Shown: positions 1-7,105, counted from the first letter of the stretch. The stretch: DNA of 8,365 nt from a bacterium UBA4883 (GCA_002399225.1 DHDF01000103.1:35847-44211), one strand, 5' to 3'. Numbers and translations are program-made. Notes: a model not told the origin generated them from the sequence alone.

Positions 1-1
1 C

Positions 2-658
2 GACCCGAAGGCGGATTCCACCGTCAGTCTGCACGCGGACAGACCCCTTCCCACCGTGCTGGAACTGGTGCGGGAAAAACAGAATGACTTCTCCATCGGC
101 GATATGACGGTGACCGGGTACGGCGGCGTTGTCTGCGCGGAAGCGGGCGGCCCGCCGCCGGGCATGGGCTGTGCGGGCCGCGGCATCATCGCCGCGCTGG
201 AAAAGCTGAAGGAAAAGGGCGCTTACGAGACTTTCCGGCCCGATGTGGTCTTTTACGACGTGCTCGGCGATGTGGTCTGCGGCGGGTTCACCATGCCGAT
301 GCGCAGGGGATATGCCGACAGCGTCCTGATCGTTACCTCCGGCGAGACCATGGCGCTTCACGCCGCCGCGAATATCGCCGAGGCTATCCGGAATTTCCGG
401 GGCCGGGGCTACGCCGGGCTGGGCGGGCTGATTCTGAACCGCCGCAACGTCAAGGGCGAGGACGCGAAAGTGGATGCGTTTGCCGAAGAGCTTGGCACCC
501 GCGTGATCGGAACGCTGGACTATAGTGAGACGGTCCAGAACGCGGAAGAGCTGGGCAAAACGGTGATGGAGGCGTTCCCGGAAAGTGAAATGGCCGGCCA
601 GTACCGGCGCCTCGCCGATGCGGTGCTGCGCGCCTGTGAGGAGGAAAAACCATGCTGA
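2..658 (+). CDS. NifH-like nitrogenase/reductase iron protein (5' end outside window)
   Basis: This is the C-terminal 218 residues of a NifH-family ATPase, which passes electrons from its [4Fe-4S] cluster to a component-1 partner while hydrolysing ATP. The window opens inside the switch I motif DPKADST, which corresponds to about residue 39 of NifH, so the P-loop and start lie upstream. Both cluster cysteines are present: C57 in GCAGRG (NifH Cys97, followed by the Arg100-equivalent R59) and C93 in DVLGDVVCGGF (NifH Cys132). The segment SGETMALHAAANIAEAI is also typical of NifH. The frame is open to the window edge, so the GTG at 56 is internal and not the start. It overlaps the next gene by 7 nt. 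Whether it is a true nitrogenase subunit or belongs to a NifH-like group (BchL, CfbC, Mar-type) cannot be settled from this protein alone; the neighbours favour a nitrogenase-like group. Confidence 0.93.
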   Translation, partial: DPKADSTVSLHADRPLPTVLELVREKQNDFSIGDMTVTGYGGVVCAEAGGPPPGMGCAGRGIIAALEKLKEKGAYETFRPDVVFYDVLGDVVCGGFTMPMRRGYADSVLIVTSGETMALHAAANIAEAIRNFRGRGYAGLGGLILNRRNVKGEDAKVDAFAEELGTRVIGTLDYSETVQNAEELGKTVMEAFPESEMAGQYRRLADAVLRACEEEKPC

Positions 659-1980
659 AACCGCTTCACGGGGCGGCAAAAGAATCCGGCGCCTGCCTTC
701 CGATCCGCAGCGCGTCGTTCCCCGAACCGTTCGCGCCCGGTCTGGAGTATTCTTCCCCCGCCCGGGGAACTTGGAACATCGTCCACGTCGGTATGCTGAT
801 CCCGCAGGCGCACCAGATCTTTATCTGCGCCGCCGGCTGCCTGCGCGGCGTCGTGCTGACGGCGGCGGAGATGCATGCCTCCGACCGCTTTTCCACGGTG
901 GAAATCCGAGAGAACGATGTGCTGGAAGGGAACATGGAACAGCTGATCGTCGACGGCGTGACGGATATCCTTGGGAGGCTGCCCAAACTGCCCCCCGCCG
1001 TGCTGGTCTTTACCACCTGCATTCACCATTTCATGGGCTGCGACCTGCCGCTTGTGTACCGCGCGCTGCGCGAAAGATTCCCGAACGTCGCGTTTGCCGA
1101 CTGCTACATGACCCCGATTCTGCGCAAAAGCTGGATGACGCCCGACCAGCTCATGCGCCGCCAGCTTTACAGTTTGCTGAAACCGAGGCCCCTGAATCCC
1201 CGTTCCGTCAACCTCATCGGCAACTGCAACCCCACCGACGAATCGAGCGAGCTGGTGCGCCTGATCTGCGAAAATGGATTCATCCTGAGGGATATCACCG
1301 CGTGTAAAACCTATGATGACTACCAGCAAATGGCGGAAAGCGCGCTGAACATCTCCACCTGCGCCGCGGCCCGGGCGGGCGGCGAGGCGCTGGAAAAGCG
1401 GCTCGGGCAGAAGCATCTTTCCCTTCCGCTGAGCTATTCTTATCGGGAGATCGGGCAGAACCTGCGCAGGCTCGCCGAAGCGCTTGGAGTGCCGCAGCGG
1501 GATGATTCGCCCGGGCGGGAGCGTGCGGAAAAGGCCCTGAAACGGGCGCAAAGCATGATCGGCGGCACGCCGGTCGCCCTCGACGGCACCGCAACGCCGC
1601 GGCCGCTTTCGCTGGCGCGGCTTCTGTGCGAGCATGGGTTTTCGGTCGGGCGGATCTATGCGGACGCATTTTCCGCCGAAGAAAAAGACGATTTTCTGTG
1701 GCTTCAGAAAAATCGGCCGGAGCTTTTACTGTTTTCGTTCAGCCGCCCCGAGATGCGCGTTCTGCCGAGGGATACGGAAGGGAAGACACTTGCCATCGGC
1801 CAAAAGGCGGCGTATTTTACAGGTTCCGGCCACTTTGTCAATATGGTGGAAGGCGGCGGCATGTACGGCTTTGACGGCATCTGCCGCCTGGCGGGATTGA
1901 TGACGGACGCTTTCCAGCATGAAAAAGACACGAAAAACCTGATTCAGATCAAGGGGTGGGGGTGCGAACGATGCCTGTAA
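652..1980 (+). CDS. Nitrogenase-like component 1, NifD-type subunit
   Basis: A 442-residue protein of the NifD/NifK/NifE/NifN superfamily (NifD is about 480-490 aa). It should form the catalytic component 1 with the next gene product and take electrons from the NifH-like protein. Visible landmarks are C15, C63 in FICAAGCLRG (matching NifD GPVGCGQY, Cys88) and C123 in FTTCIHHFMGCD (matching NifD Cys154), together a P-cluster-type ligand set; C59 and C130 are extra cysteines. C237 in ALNISTCAAA lines up by eye with NifD NLVHCYRS, the FeMo-cofactor ligand Cys275. Near the C-terminus GGGMYGFDG resembles SGPYHGYDG of NifD, with H394 a possible stand-in for His442. The start has GAGGAGG at 638-644, 7 nt upstream of the ATG, and overlaps the H gene. 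The family is clear; the substrate and the exact subgroup are unknown. Confidence 0.88.
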   Translation: MLKPLHGAAKESGACLPIRSASFPEPFAPGLEYSSPARGTWNIVHVGMLIPQAHQIFICAAGCLRGVVLTAAEMHASDRFSTVEIRENDVLEGNMEQLIVDGVTDILGRLPKLPPAVLVFTTCIHHFMGCDLPLVYRALRERFPNVAFADCYMTPILRKSWMTPDQLMRRQLYSLLKPRPLNPRSVNLIGNCNPTDESSELVRLICENGFILRDITACKTYDDYQQMAESALNISTCAAARAGGEALEKRLGQKHLSLPLSYSYREIGQNLRRLAEALGVPQRDDSPGRERAEKALKRAQSMIGGTPVALDGTATPRPLSLARLLCEHGFSVGRIYADAFSAEEKDDFLWLQKNRPELLLFSFSRPEMRVLPRDTEGKTLAIGQKAAYFTGSGHFVNMVEGGGMYGFDGICRLAGLMTDAFQHEKDTKNLIQIKGWGCERCL

Positions 1981-3143
1981 AACAAGCCGCCAGCATCCTT
2001 TCCACCTATGCGGCCGATACGTCCGGCGTCTGCTCCGCCCTCTACGAGCTGGGCGGAATGACGGTGATGCACGACGCTTCCGGCTGCAACTCGACTTATA
2101 CCACCCACGACGAACCCCGGTGGTACGATTGCGACAGCATGGTCTACATTTCCGGCCTCACGGAGATCGACGCGATTCTGGGGAGCGATGAAAAGCTGAT
2201 CCGTGAAATTACCGAAACCGCGGAAAAACTTTCTCCCGCTTTTATCGCGGTCGCCGGAACGCCGATTCCCATGATCACCGGCACCGATTTCCCGGCCATC
2301 GCGGCAGAAGTGGAAAACAGGACCGGAATCCCGTCTTTCGGTTTCCCGACGAACGGAATGTACTCCTATCTGCGGGGTGCGGGGATGGCCTTTCAGACGC
2401 TGGCCGAACGGATGGTGGACGGCACGGCCGTGAAAACACGGGAGCCGTCCGTCAATCTTCTCGGCCTTACCCCGCTGGATTTTTCGGTCAACGGCAGCGC
2501 GGAATCCATCCGGCGAAAACTGGAGGCCGGCGGATTCCGGGTCGTCGGCAGCTGGGCCATGGGCAGCAGCCTTGCCGAACTGCGGCAGGCGGGCCGGGCC
2601 TGGGCCAACCTGGTTGTCTCCGCCAGCGGGCTTTCGGCGGCAAAAACGCTGCGGGAGAAGTTCCACACGCCTTTTGTCGCGGGGGCTCCTTTCGGAGACC
2701 GCTTTTCCGGAAAGATCCTTGCCGACCTGAATCAGGCCGTGCGCACCGGGCGCAGCGGAATCTCTTACGCCGCGCCCCCAACGTACGGAGAGCCCGAAAT
2801 CGCCGTTGTCGGCGAAAGCGTGGCCGCGGGATCGCTGGCGTGGGCCGTCGCCGCCTGCACCGGGAAAACCGCACGGGCCGTCTGCCCGCTGGAAACCGAC
2901 CCGGAGCTTCTTCCGCCGGGCGGAGCGGAACTTTCGGGAGAAGAGGAGCTGGCCGGCTTTCTGCGGCCGTACCGGATCATCGTCGCCGACCCGCTTTACA
3001 GGCCCGTCTGCCCGAAAGGCTGCCGGTTTGTTCCGCTTCCGCACGAGGCGTTCTCCGGGCGGATTTTTCGGAAGGAAATCCCGGACCTTGCGGCGGATTT
3101 TGATGGCTTTTTCAGAAAATTTTTTGAAAGAGGATTTGCGTGA
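1971..3143 (+). CDS. Nitrogenase-like component 1, NifK-type subunit
   Basis: A 390-residue second member of the nitrogenase component 1 family, probably the heterodimer partner of the preceding protein. The N-terminus carries C21 and C39 in the segment MTVMHDASGCNSTY, which resembles the NifK stretch ending HGSQGCVAY. The third P-cluster-type cysteine is absent: where NifK has TTCMAEVIGDD this protein has GTPIPMITGTD, so proline (P98) replaces cysteine. It is much shorter than NifK (about 510-520 aa). I chose the ATG at 1971, with the purine run GGGGGTG at 1958-1964 as a weak ribosome site; a GTG at 1956 in the same frame would add five residues. Either way the start lies inside the end of the D-like gene, suggesting translational coupling. 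The family is firm; the function is not known to me. Confidence 0.85.
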   Translation: MPVKQAASILSTYAADTSGVCSALYELGGMTVMHDASGCNSTYTTHDEPRWYDCDSMVYISGLTEIDAILGSDEKLIREITETAEKLSPAFIAVAGTPIPMITGTDFPAIAAEVENRTGIPSFGFPTNGMYSYLRGAGMAFQTLAERMVDGTAVKTREPSVNLLGLTPLDFSVNGSAESIRRKLEAGGFRVVGSWAMGSSLAELRQAGRAWANLVVSASGLSAAKTLREKFHTPFVAGAPFGDRFSGKILADLNQAVRTGRSGISYAAPPTYGEPEIAVVGESVAAGSLAWAVAACTGKTARAVCPLETDPELLPPGGAELSGEEELAGFLRPYRIIVADPLYRPVCPKGCRFVPLPHEAFSGRIFRKEIPDLAADFDGFFRKFFERGFA

Positions 3144-4300
3144 TGAAAATCTTAAAAAAGTTTGCCTGCCTCGTTCTGTCTGCTGCGGTTCTTCTCGCTG
3201 CCGCCGCCTGTTCCGGGACTGCCGGCAGTCCCGGAACACCGAAAAACAGCTCCGGCGGCGTTGGAAGCAACTCCGCCGCCCAAACGGTCACCGTGACGGA
3301 TGACAACGGAAATTCCGTCACACTGCCCGCAAATGCCAAGCGCATCGCCGTGTGCGGCATTTATCCGCTCCCTTCCGTCCTCACGGTCTTTTTCGACTCC
3401 GCAAAGAACATTGTCGGGATGCCGAAGGAGAGTATGACGGCGGCAAAGAACAGCCTGCTTAGCAAGCTGTACCCGGAGATTCTGAAAGCCGACACCGGCT
3501 TTTCCAACGGCGATTCGGTCAATCTGGAAGAGCTTGCCAAGCTCAAGCCCGACGTTGTCTTTTACTCCGCCTCCAATAGGGAACTCGGGAAACAGCTCAA
3601 AGCCGCCGGATTCGGAGCCGTCGCCGTTTCCGTCGGCAAATGGAATTACAATTCCATCAAGACGCTGAACCACTGGATCGCGCTGCTGAGCCAGATCTTT
3701 CCCGACAACAGCAAGGCCAGAATCGTGCAGGATTACAGCAACAAGGTTTACAATCTGGTCCAAAGCCGTGTGAAAAATCTGCCGGACAGCAAGCAGGCGC
3801 GCGTTTTTTTCCTGTTCCAGTACAGTTCGAATACCCTCTTATCCTCCGGAAAGAACTTCTTCGGCCAATGGTGGGCGGACGCGATCGGCGCGAAAAACGT
3901 CGCGGAGGGCATTACCAAGGACAATGCCGCTTCGGTCAACATGGAACAGATCTACAAGTGGAATCCGGATCTTATTTTCATCACGAATTTTACAACGGCC
4001 TATCCGGAAACTCTGTATGGGAACAAGGTCGGCTCCTTCGACTGGAGCAGCATCAAGGCCGTTCAGAATCGGCGGGTCTATAAAATGCCGCTCGGCATGT
4101 ACCGAAGCTACACCCCCGGCGTCGATACCCCCGTCACCCTGCTTTGGCTGGCGAAAACGGCCTATCCCAAACTCTTTTCGGACGTTGATGTCACGAAAGA
4201 AACCAGGGATTATTATAAAACCGTTTTCGGCATAACGCTCAGCGACAAGCAGGCGCAGACGATCTTTGCGCCTCCGGCTGCGGCGGGCAGCGGATTTTAA
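3143..4300 (+). CDS. ABC transporter substrate-binding lipoprotein (iron/cobalamin chelate type)
   Basis: A 385-residue extracytoplasmic binding protein of the FepB/BtuF class (Peripla_BP_2-like). It starts with a lipoprotein signal: KILKK, a hydrophobic stretch, then AAAC at residue 23, followed by a Gly/Ser/Asn-rich linker. The mature part begins VTVTDDNGNSVTLP and continues with KRIAVCG, typical of this class; NLEELAKLKPDVVFY and VNMEQIYKWNPDLIFI are the two 'site is located here' strands of the lobes. The known family binds siderophores, haem, cobalamin or other metal chelates. The ATG overlaps the stop of the K-like gene (TGATG) and has AAAGAGGA at 3127-3134, 8 nt upstream; a GTG one codon earlier is less well spaced. 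No permease or ATPase gene follows, so partners are probably upstream of the window or elsewhere. The ligand is unknown; the context suggests it serves the nitrogenase-like enzyme as substrate or metal source. Confidence 0.88.
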   Translation: MKILKKFACLVLSAAVLLAAAACSGTAGSPGTPKNSSGGVGSNSAAQTVTVTDDNGNSVTLPANAKRIAVCGIYPLPSVLTVFFDSAKNIVGMPKESMTAAKNSLLSKLYPEILKADTGFSNGDSVNLEELAKLKPDVVFYSASNRELGKQLKAAGFGAVAVSVGKWNYNSIKTLNHWIALLSQIFPDNSKARIVQDYSNKVYNLVQSRVKNLPDSKQARVFFLFQYSSNTLLSSGKNFFGQWWADAIGAKNVAEGITKDNAASVNMEQIYKWNPDLIFITNFTTAYPETLYGNKVGSFDWSSIKAVQNRRVYKMPLGMYRSYTPGVDTPVTLLWLAKTAYPKLFSDVDVTKETRDYYKTVFGITLSDKQAQTIFAPPAAAGSGF

Positions 4301-4309
4301 AGGAGGCGC

Positions 4310-5521
4310 ATGACATTGGGACTGAATGACACCCCCTCCGCAGATCGGGTCCACATCGGCTTTTTCGGGTGCCGCAACGCGGGAAAATCCAGCGTAGTCA
4401 ACGCGGTGACGGGACAGGATCTCGCGGTGGTTTCCAAGACGAAAGGCACCACGACCGACCCCGTCAGCAAAGCGATGGAAATCCTGCCGCTGGGGCCGGT
4501 CGTGGTGATTGACACGCCCGGATTTGACGATGCGGGCGATCTGGGCCGCCTGCGCGTCCACAAGACCAGGCAGGTGCTCGGTCGAACGGACTTGGCGGTC
4601 CTTGTGGTTGATGCGGCCGCCGGGATGAAGGCGGCCGACCGGGAGCTGCTCCGGCTGTTCCGGGAAAAGAAGATCCCGCACCTCACGGTTTTCAATAAAA
4701 GCGATCTTCTCCCGCCGGGTTTTGCGCGCGTTCCGGGCGTCCTTTACGTCAGCGCCGCCCGAAACGAAGGAATCCGGGAACTCCGAGAAAAACTTCCGCC
4801 GCTGCTCCAAAACGGCGGGGACGAGCCGCGCCTGATCGGCGACCTGCTTCACCCTTCGGACATCGTCATTCTGGTGACGCCGATCGACGAGGCCGCGCCG
4901 AAGGGAAGGCTGATCCTGCCGCAGCAGCAGGCGATCCGGGATGTTCTGGATGCGGACGCCGCGGCTTTTGTCGTCAAGGAAGACAAAGTGAGGGAAACGC
5001 TTGAGAACCTGAAGAAAAAGCCGGCGCTTGTCATTACGGACAGCCAGGCGTTTTCCCAGGTAGCCGCGCAGACGCCACGGGAGATCCCACTGACCTCCTT
5101 TTCCATTTTGATGGCCCGCTGCAAAGGATTTCTCGAAAGCGCGGTCAAAGGCGTGGCGGCGGTGGAACGCCTGAAGGACGGGGACACGGTGCTGATGGCC
5201 GAGGGCTGCACGCATCACCGTCAGTGCGGCGACATCGGCACCGTGAAGCTCCCGGGCTGGCTGAAACGCTACACCGGAAAAAAGCTGAACATCGAAACCA
5301 GTTCCGGCGGCGGGTTTCCGGAGGATCTGTCCCGCTATTCCCTGATCATCCACTGCGGGGGATGCATGCTCCGCGGACGCGAGGTAAAGCGCCGGGCCGA
5401 ATGTGCGGCGGAGCAGAAGATCCCCATGACGAACTATGGGGTTACAATCGCCTACCTCAAGGGAATTTTAAAGCGGAGCCTGGGAATTTTTCCGGATCTG
5501 CTTTCGGAACTTGAAAAATGA
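4310..5521 (+). CDS. hydF: [FeFe]-hydrogenase maturation GTPase HydF
   Basis: HydF is the scaffold that receives the diiron subcluster made by HydE and HydG and delivers it to apo-HydA. The N-terminal GTPase domain shows the P-loop GCRNAGKS (residues 20-27), KGTTTDP (45-51), the G3 motif DTPGFDD (68-74), NKSD (129-132) and a G5-like VSAA. After a middle dimerisation region, the C-terminal cluster-binding domain has C300-THH with H302/H303, then H348-C349-GG-C352, the CxHx(n)HCxxC signature of HydF. The length (403 aa) is normal. It starts 9 nt after the lipoprotein gene, so it is in the nitrogenase-like operon, which is unusual; hydE, hydG and hydA are not in the window. The start is uncertain: AGGAGG at 4301-4306 is only 3 nt from the ATG at 4310 but 9 nt from an in-frame TTG at 4316, which would give the N-terminus MGLNDTPSA. 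Confidence 0.95.
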   Translation: MTLGLNDTPSADRVHIGFFGCRNAGKSSVVNAVTGQDLAVVSKTKGTTTDPVSKAMEILPLGPVVVIDTPGFDDAGDLGRLRVHKTRQVLGRTDLAVLVVDAAAGMKAADRELLRLFREKKIPHLTVFNKSDLLPPGFARVPGVLYVSAARNEGIRELREKLPPLLQNGGDEPRLIGDLLHPSDIVILVTPIDEAAPKGRLILPQQQAIRDVLDADAAAFVVKEDKVRETLENLKKKPALVITDSQAFSQVAAQTPREIPLTSFSILMARCKGFLESAVKGVAAVERLKDGDTVLMAEGCTHHRQCGDIGTVKLPGWLKRYTGKKLNIETSSGGGFPEDLSRYSLIIHCGGCMLRGREVKRRAECAAEQKIPMTNYGVTIAYLKGILKRSLGIFPDLLSELEK

Positions 5522-5562
5522 GCGCTGCGGCAGATTTTGCCGCAGCGCTCACAAACTTTTTT
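5519..5562. terminator. Bidirectional intrinsic terminator between hydF and the thioredoxin-like gene
   Basis: Bases 5519-5532 pair perfectly with 5538-5551 (14 bp, GC-rich, loop GATTT), and the stem begins inside the hydF stop codon. On the + strand it is followed, after a short CAAAC spacer, by TTTTTT at 5557-5562. Read on the - strand the same hairpin is followed by TTTTT (complement of 5514-5518). It therefore can end both the nitrogenase-like/hydF operon and the convergent permease/thioredoxin transcript, whose last stop is only 13 nt away at 5565. Confidence 0.93.
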
Positions 5563-5564
5563 CT

Positions 5565-5921
5565 TCAGGTTTGGTTCTCTCCCCGGATTTTCCGCAGAAG
5601 ACTGACGACTTCGTCGGTCTTTAGCACTTTCCCATAAGAGACCACTTTTCCGTCTACCACCAAAGCGGGAGTAGACATCACTCCGTAAGCCGCGATTTGG
5701 GAGAAATCGGTCACATGGTCGATGGTTTCTTCCATGCCGAGATGCCGGAGGGCGGCTTTCGTGGCGGCTTCAAGCTGGTTGCATTTTGCACAGCCGCTGC
5801 CCAGAATCTTAACGCTCGCTCCGCCGGGGCTTTCAGCCGTTGCGGAGCCTTTTGCGTCCCGGTTGCTGCCGCGGGCGGGATTTATTTTTTGATTTTTTTC
5901 TTTTTTGCTGAAGAAAGACAT
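5565..5921 (-). CDS. Small thioredoxin/glutaredoxin-like redox protein (redox-active disulfide family)
   Basis: A 118-residue protein whose last 80 residues are a minimal thioredoxin fold of the MTH895/TM0996 type. They show SVKILGSGCAKCNQLE with the CxxC pair C44/C47, then the conserved cis-proline in STPALVVDGK (P85). The first 35 residues are a Lys/Ser/Gly-rich, probably disordered extension that most members lack. There is no later Met before residue 63, and GAAAGGGG at 5931-5938 (minus strand), 9 nt upstream, supports this start. It lies 58 nt after the permease gene on the same strand. ArsR, COG0701 permease and this small thioredoxin are a recurrent trio in anaerobes. A likely role is thiol reduction for, or passing of a metalloid to, the permease, but that is inference. 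Confidence 0.88.
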   Translation of the reverse strand: MSFFSKKEKNQKINPARGSNRDAKGSATAESPGGASVKILGSGCAKCNQLEAATKAALRHLGMEETIDHVTDFSQIAAYGVMSTPALVVDGKVVSYGKVLKTDEVVSLLRKIRGENQT

Positions 5922-5979
5922 CAGTCAGAACCCCTTTCTAAGGTTTTCAGTGTGCTTTTTTGTATCAAAAACATACATC

Positions 5980-6993
5980 CTACAGCAGAATTCCTTGAAC
6001 AGCGTTAAAAAAGTATCCCACCAGGATGATGCCGACCGTGCAGATAGTGGCAAACAGCGCCAGAAGCTTCGGTTTCACCGCTTTGCGGAGCATAATCATG
6101 GACGGCAGCGACAGCGTGGTGACCGCCATCATAAAAGAGAGAATGGAACCGAGCTGCGCCCCTTTGTACAGCAGGGCCTCCGCGATCGGGATCGTTCCGA
6201 AAATATCGGCGTACATCGGCACGCCGACCAGAGTCGCGAGGATGACGCCGACCGGATTTTTATTGCCGAGGGCCAGCGAGACCCACTCTTCCGGGATCCA
6301 GTTGTGAATCACGGCCCCAATGCCGACCCCGACCAGAAGATACGGAAAAACTTTTTTTAAGGTGGAAAGCATTTGCTCCTTTGCATAGACCAGCCGGTCT
6401 TTCACCGTCAGGTCGGGCGATGAAAGATCCACATGATTGGCGTTTAGAATAAAACTTTCCACATATTTTTCCATATGGAGTTTTTCGATAATAGTGCCGC
6501 CGACCACCGCGATGATCAGCCCGACGGCTACATAGACAATTGCCACCTTTGCGCCGAAGATGCTCATCAGCAGGAACAGAGAGCCGAGATCCACCATCGG
6601 GGATGAGATTAAAAAGGAGAATGTCACGCCGACCGGCAGCCCCGCGGAGGTAAAGCCGATAAACAGCGGGATGGAAGAGCAGGAGCAGAACGGCGTTACC
6701 GTACCGAGAAGCGCCGAGACGCAGTTGGCGCCGAGCCCGTGAAAACGCCCGAGAATTTTTTTGCTGCGTTCCGGAGGAAAATGGCTTTGAATATAACTGA
6801 TCAAAAAGATCAGAGAACACAGCAAGAATATGATTTTTACGGTGTCGTAGAGAAAGAACTGAATACTCCCGGTCCAGCGGCTGCCGGGGGAGAGCCCCAG
6901 CGCGGAAAGCCCGCCTGCGATCAGGCCGTTCAGCCATTTCATGCCGAGAATCTGGTACTGAAAAAAGTCCCAGACTGCTTTGATGGTTTGCAT
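5980..6993 (-). CDS. Permease of the COG0701 / UPF0718 / ArsP-like family
   Basis: A 337-residue polytopic membrane protein with about eight hydrophobic segments (roughly residues 47-69, 88-116, 119-145, 148-168, 215-232, 248-270, 281-300, 309-328). The family signature TPFCSCSSIPLFIGF (residues 100-114) puts two cysteines, C103 and C105, at a membrane segment, and VGVTFSFLISSPMVD follows. The C-terminal half has GVPMYADIFGTIPIAEAL and a second repeat-like SFMMAVTTLSLPSM, as in other members. Characterised ArsP proteins export trivalent organoarsenicals; many homologues have no tested substrate. The start is supported by GAGGGG at 6999-7004 (minus strand), 5 nt upstream. It sits between an ArsR-type repressor and a CxxC thioredoxin-like gene, and an ArsR-type operator lies 32 bp upstream. 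A metalloid or thiol-reactive compound is the likely cargo, but this is inferred from context. Confidence 0.88.
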   Translation of the reverse strand: MQTIKAVWDFFQYQILGMKWLNGLIAGGLSALGLSPGSRWTGSIQFFLYDTVKIIFLLCSLIFLISYIQSHFPPERSKKILGRFHGLGANCVSALLGTVTPFCSCSSIPLFIGFTSAGLPVGVTFSFLISSPMVDLGSLFLLMSIFGAKVAIVYVAVGLIIAVVGGTIIEKLHMEKYVESFILNANHVDLSSPDLTVKDRLVYAKEQMLSTLKKVFPYLLVGVGIGAVIHNWIPEEWVSLALGNKNPVGVILATLVGVPMYADIFGTIPIAEALLYKGAQLGSILSFMMAVTTLSLPSMIMLRKAVKPKLLALFATICTVGIILVGYFFNAVQGILL

Positions 6994-7025
6994 GGAGACC
7001 CCTCGCTTTCAGCGAAAAAATAGTC

Positions 7026-7045
7026 AGATCAAATAATTTTGATCT
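7026..7045. promoter_or_regulatory. Probable ArsR operator upstream of the permease
   Basis: A perfect inverted repeat AGATCAAA-TAAT-TTTGATCT with 8-bp arms lies 32 bp upstream of the permease start. Its core ATCAAA-N4-TTTGAT is identical to the inverted repeat over the arsR start site. I do not see a convincing -35/-10 pair for the permease in this gap, so the promoter it controls is not identified; read-through from arsR is an alternative. Confidence 0.75.
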
Positions 7046-7056
7046 ATTGGGTTGGT

Positions 7057-7084
7057 AAAAAGCCATCCGTGCAGATGGCTTTTT
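7057..7084 (-). terminator. Intrinsic terminator after arsR
   Basis: AAAAAGCCATC at 7057-7067 pairs perfectly with GATGGCTTTTT at 7074-7084 around a 6-nt loop. Read on the - strand this is a GC-core hairpin ending in TTTTT, 21 nt after the arsR stop codon. The A/T ends are symmetrical, so it could also act on + strand transcripts, where it is followed by TTTTTCTTCTTTTT. It separates arsR from the permease/thioredoxin pair, which would otherwise be one transcript. Confidence 0.85.
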
Positions 7085-7105
7085 CTTCTTTTTACAAAAT
7101 GTCTT

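Noticed and set aside
520..1669. Long - strand open frames opposite the H-like and D-like genes.
   Set aside because: They are Arg/Gly/Pro/His-rich shadows caused by GC-rich codons of real genes, without ribosome sites or family motifs.
3839..5353. A 504-codon - strand open frame opposite the lipoprotein gene and hydF.
   Set aside because: It covers two well-recognised + strand genes and its composition is that of an antisense shadow.
5922..5979. Possible third ArsR site between permease and thioredoxin-like gene (GTATCAAAAACATAC).
   Set aside because: Only one ATCAAA half-site is present and the other arm does not match, so I do not call an operator.
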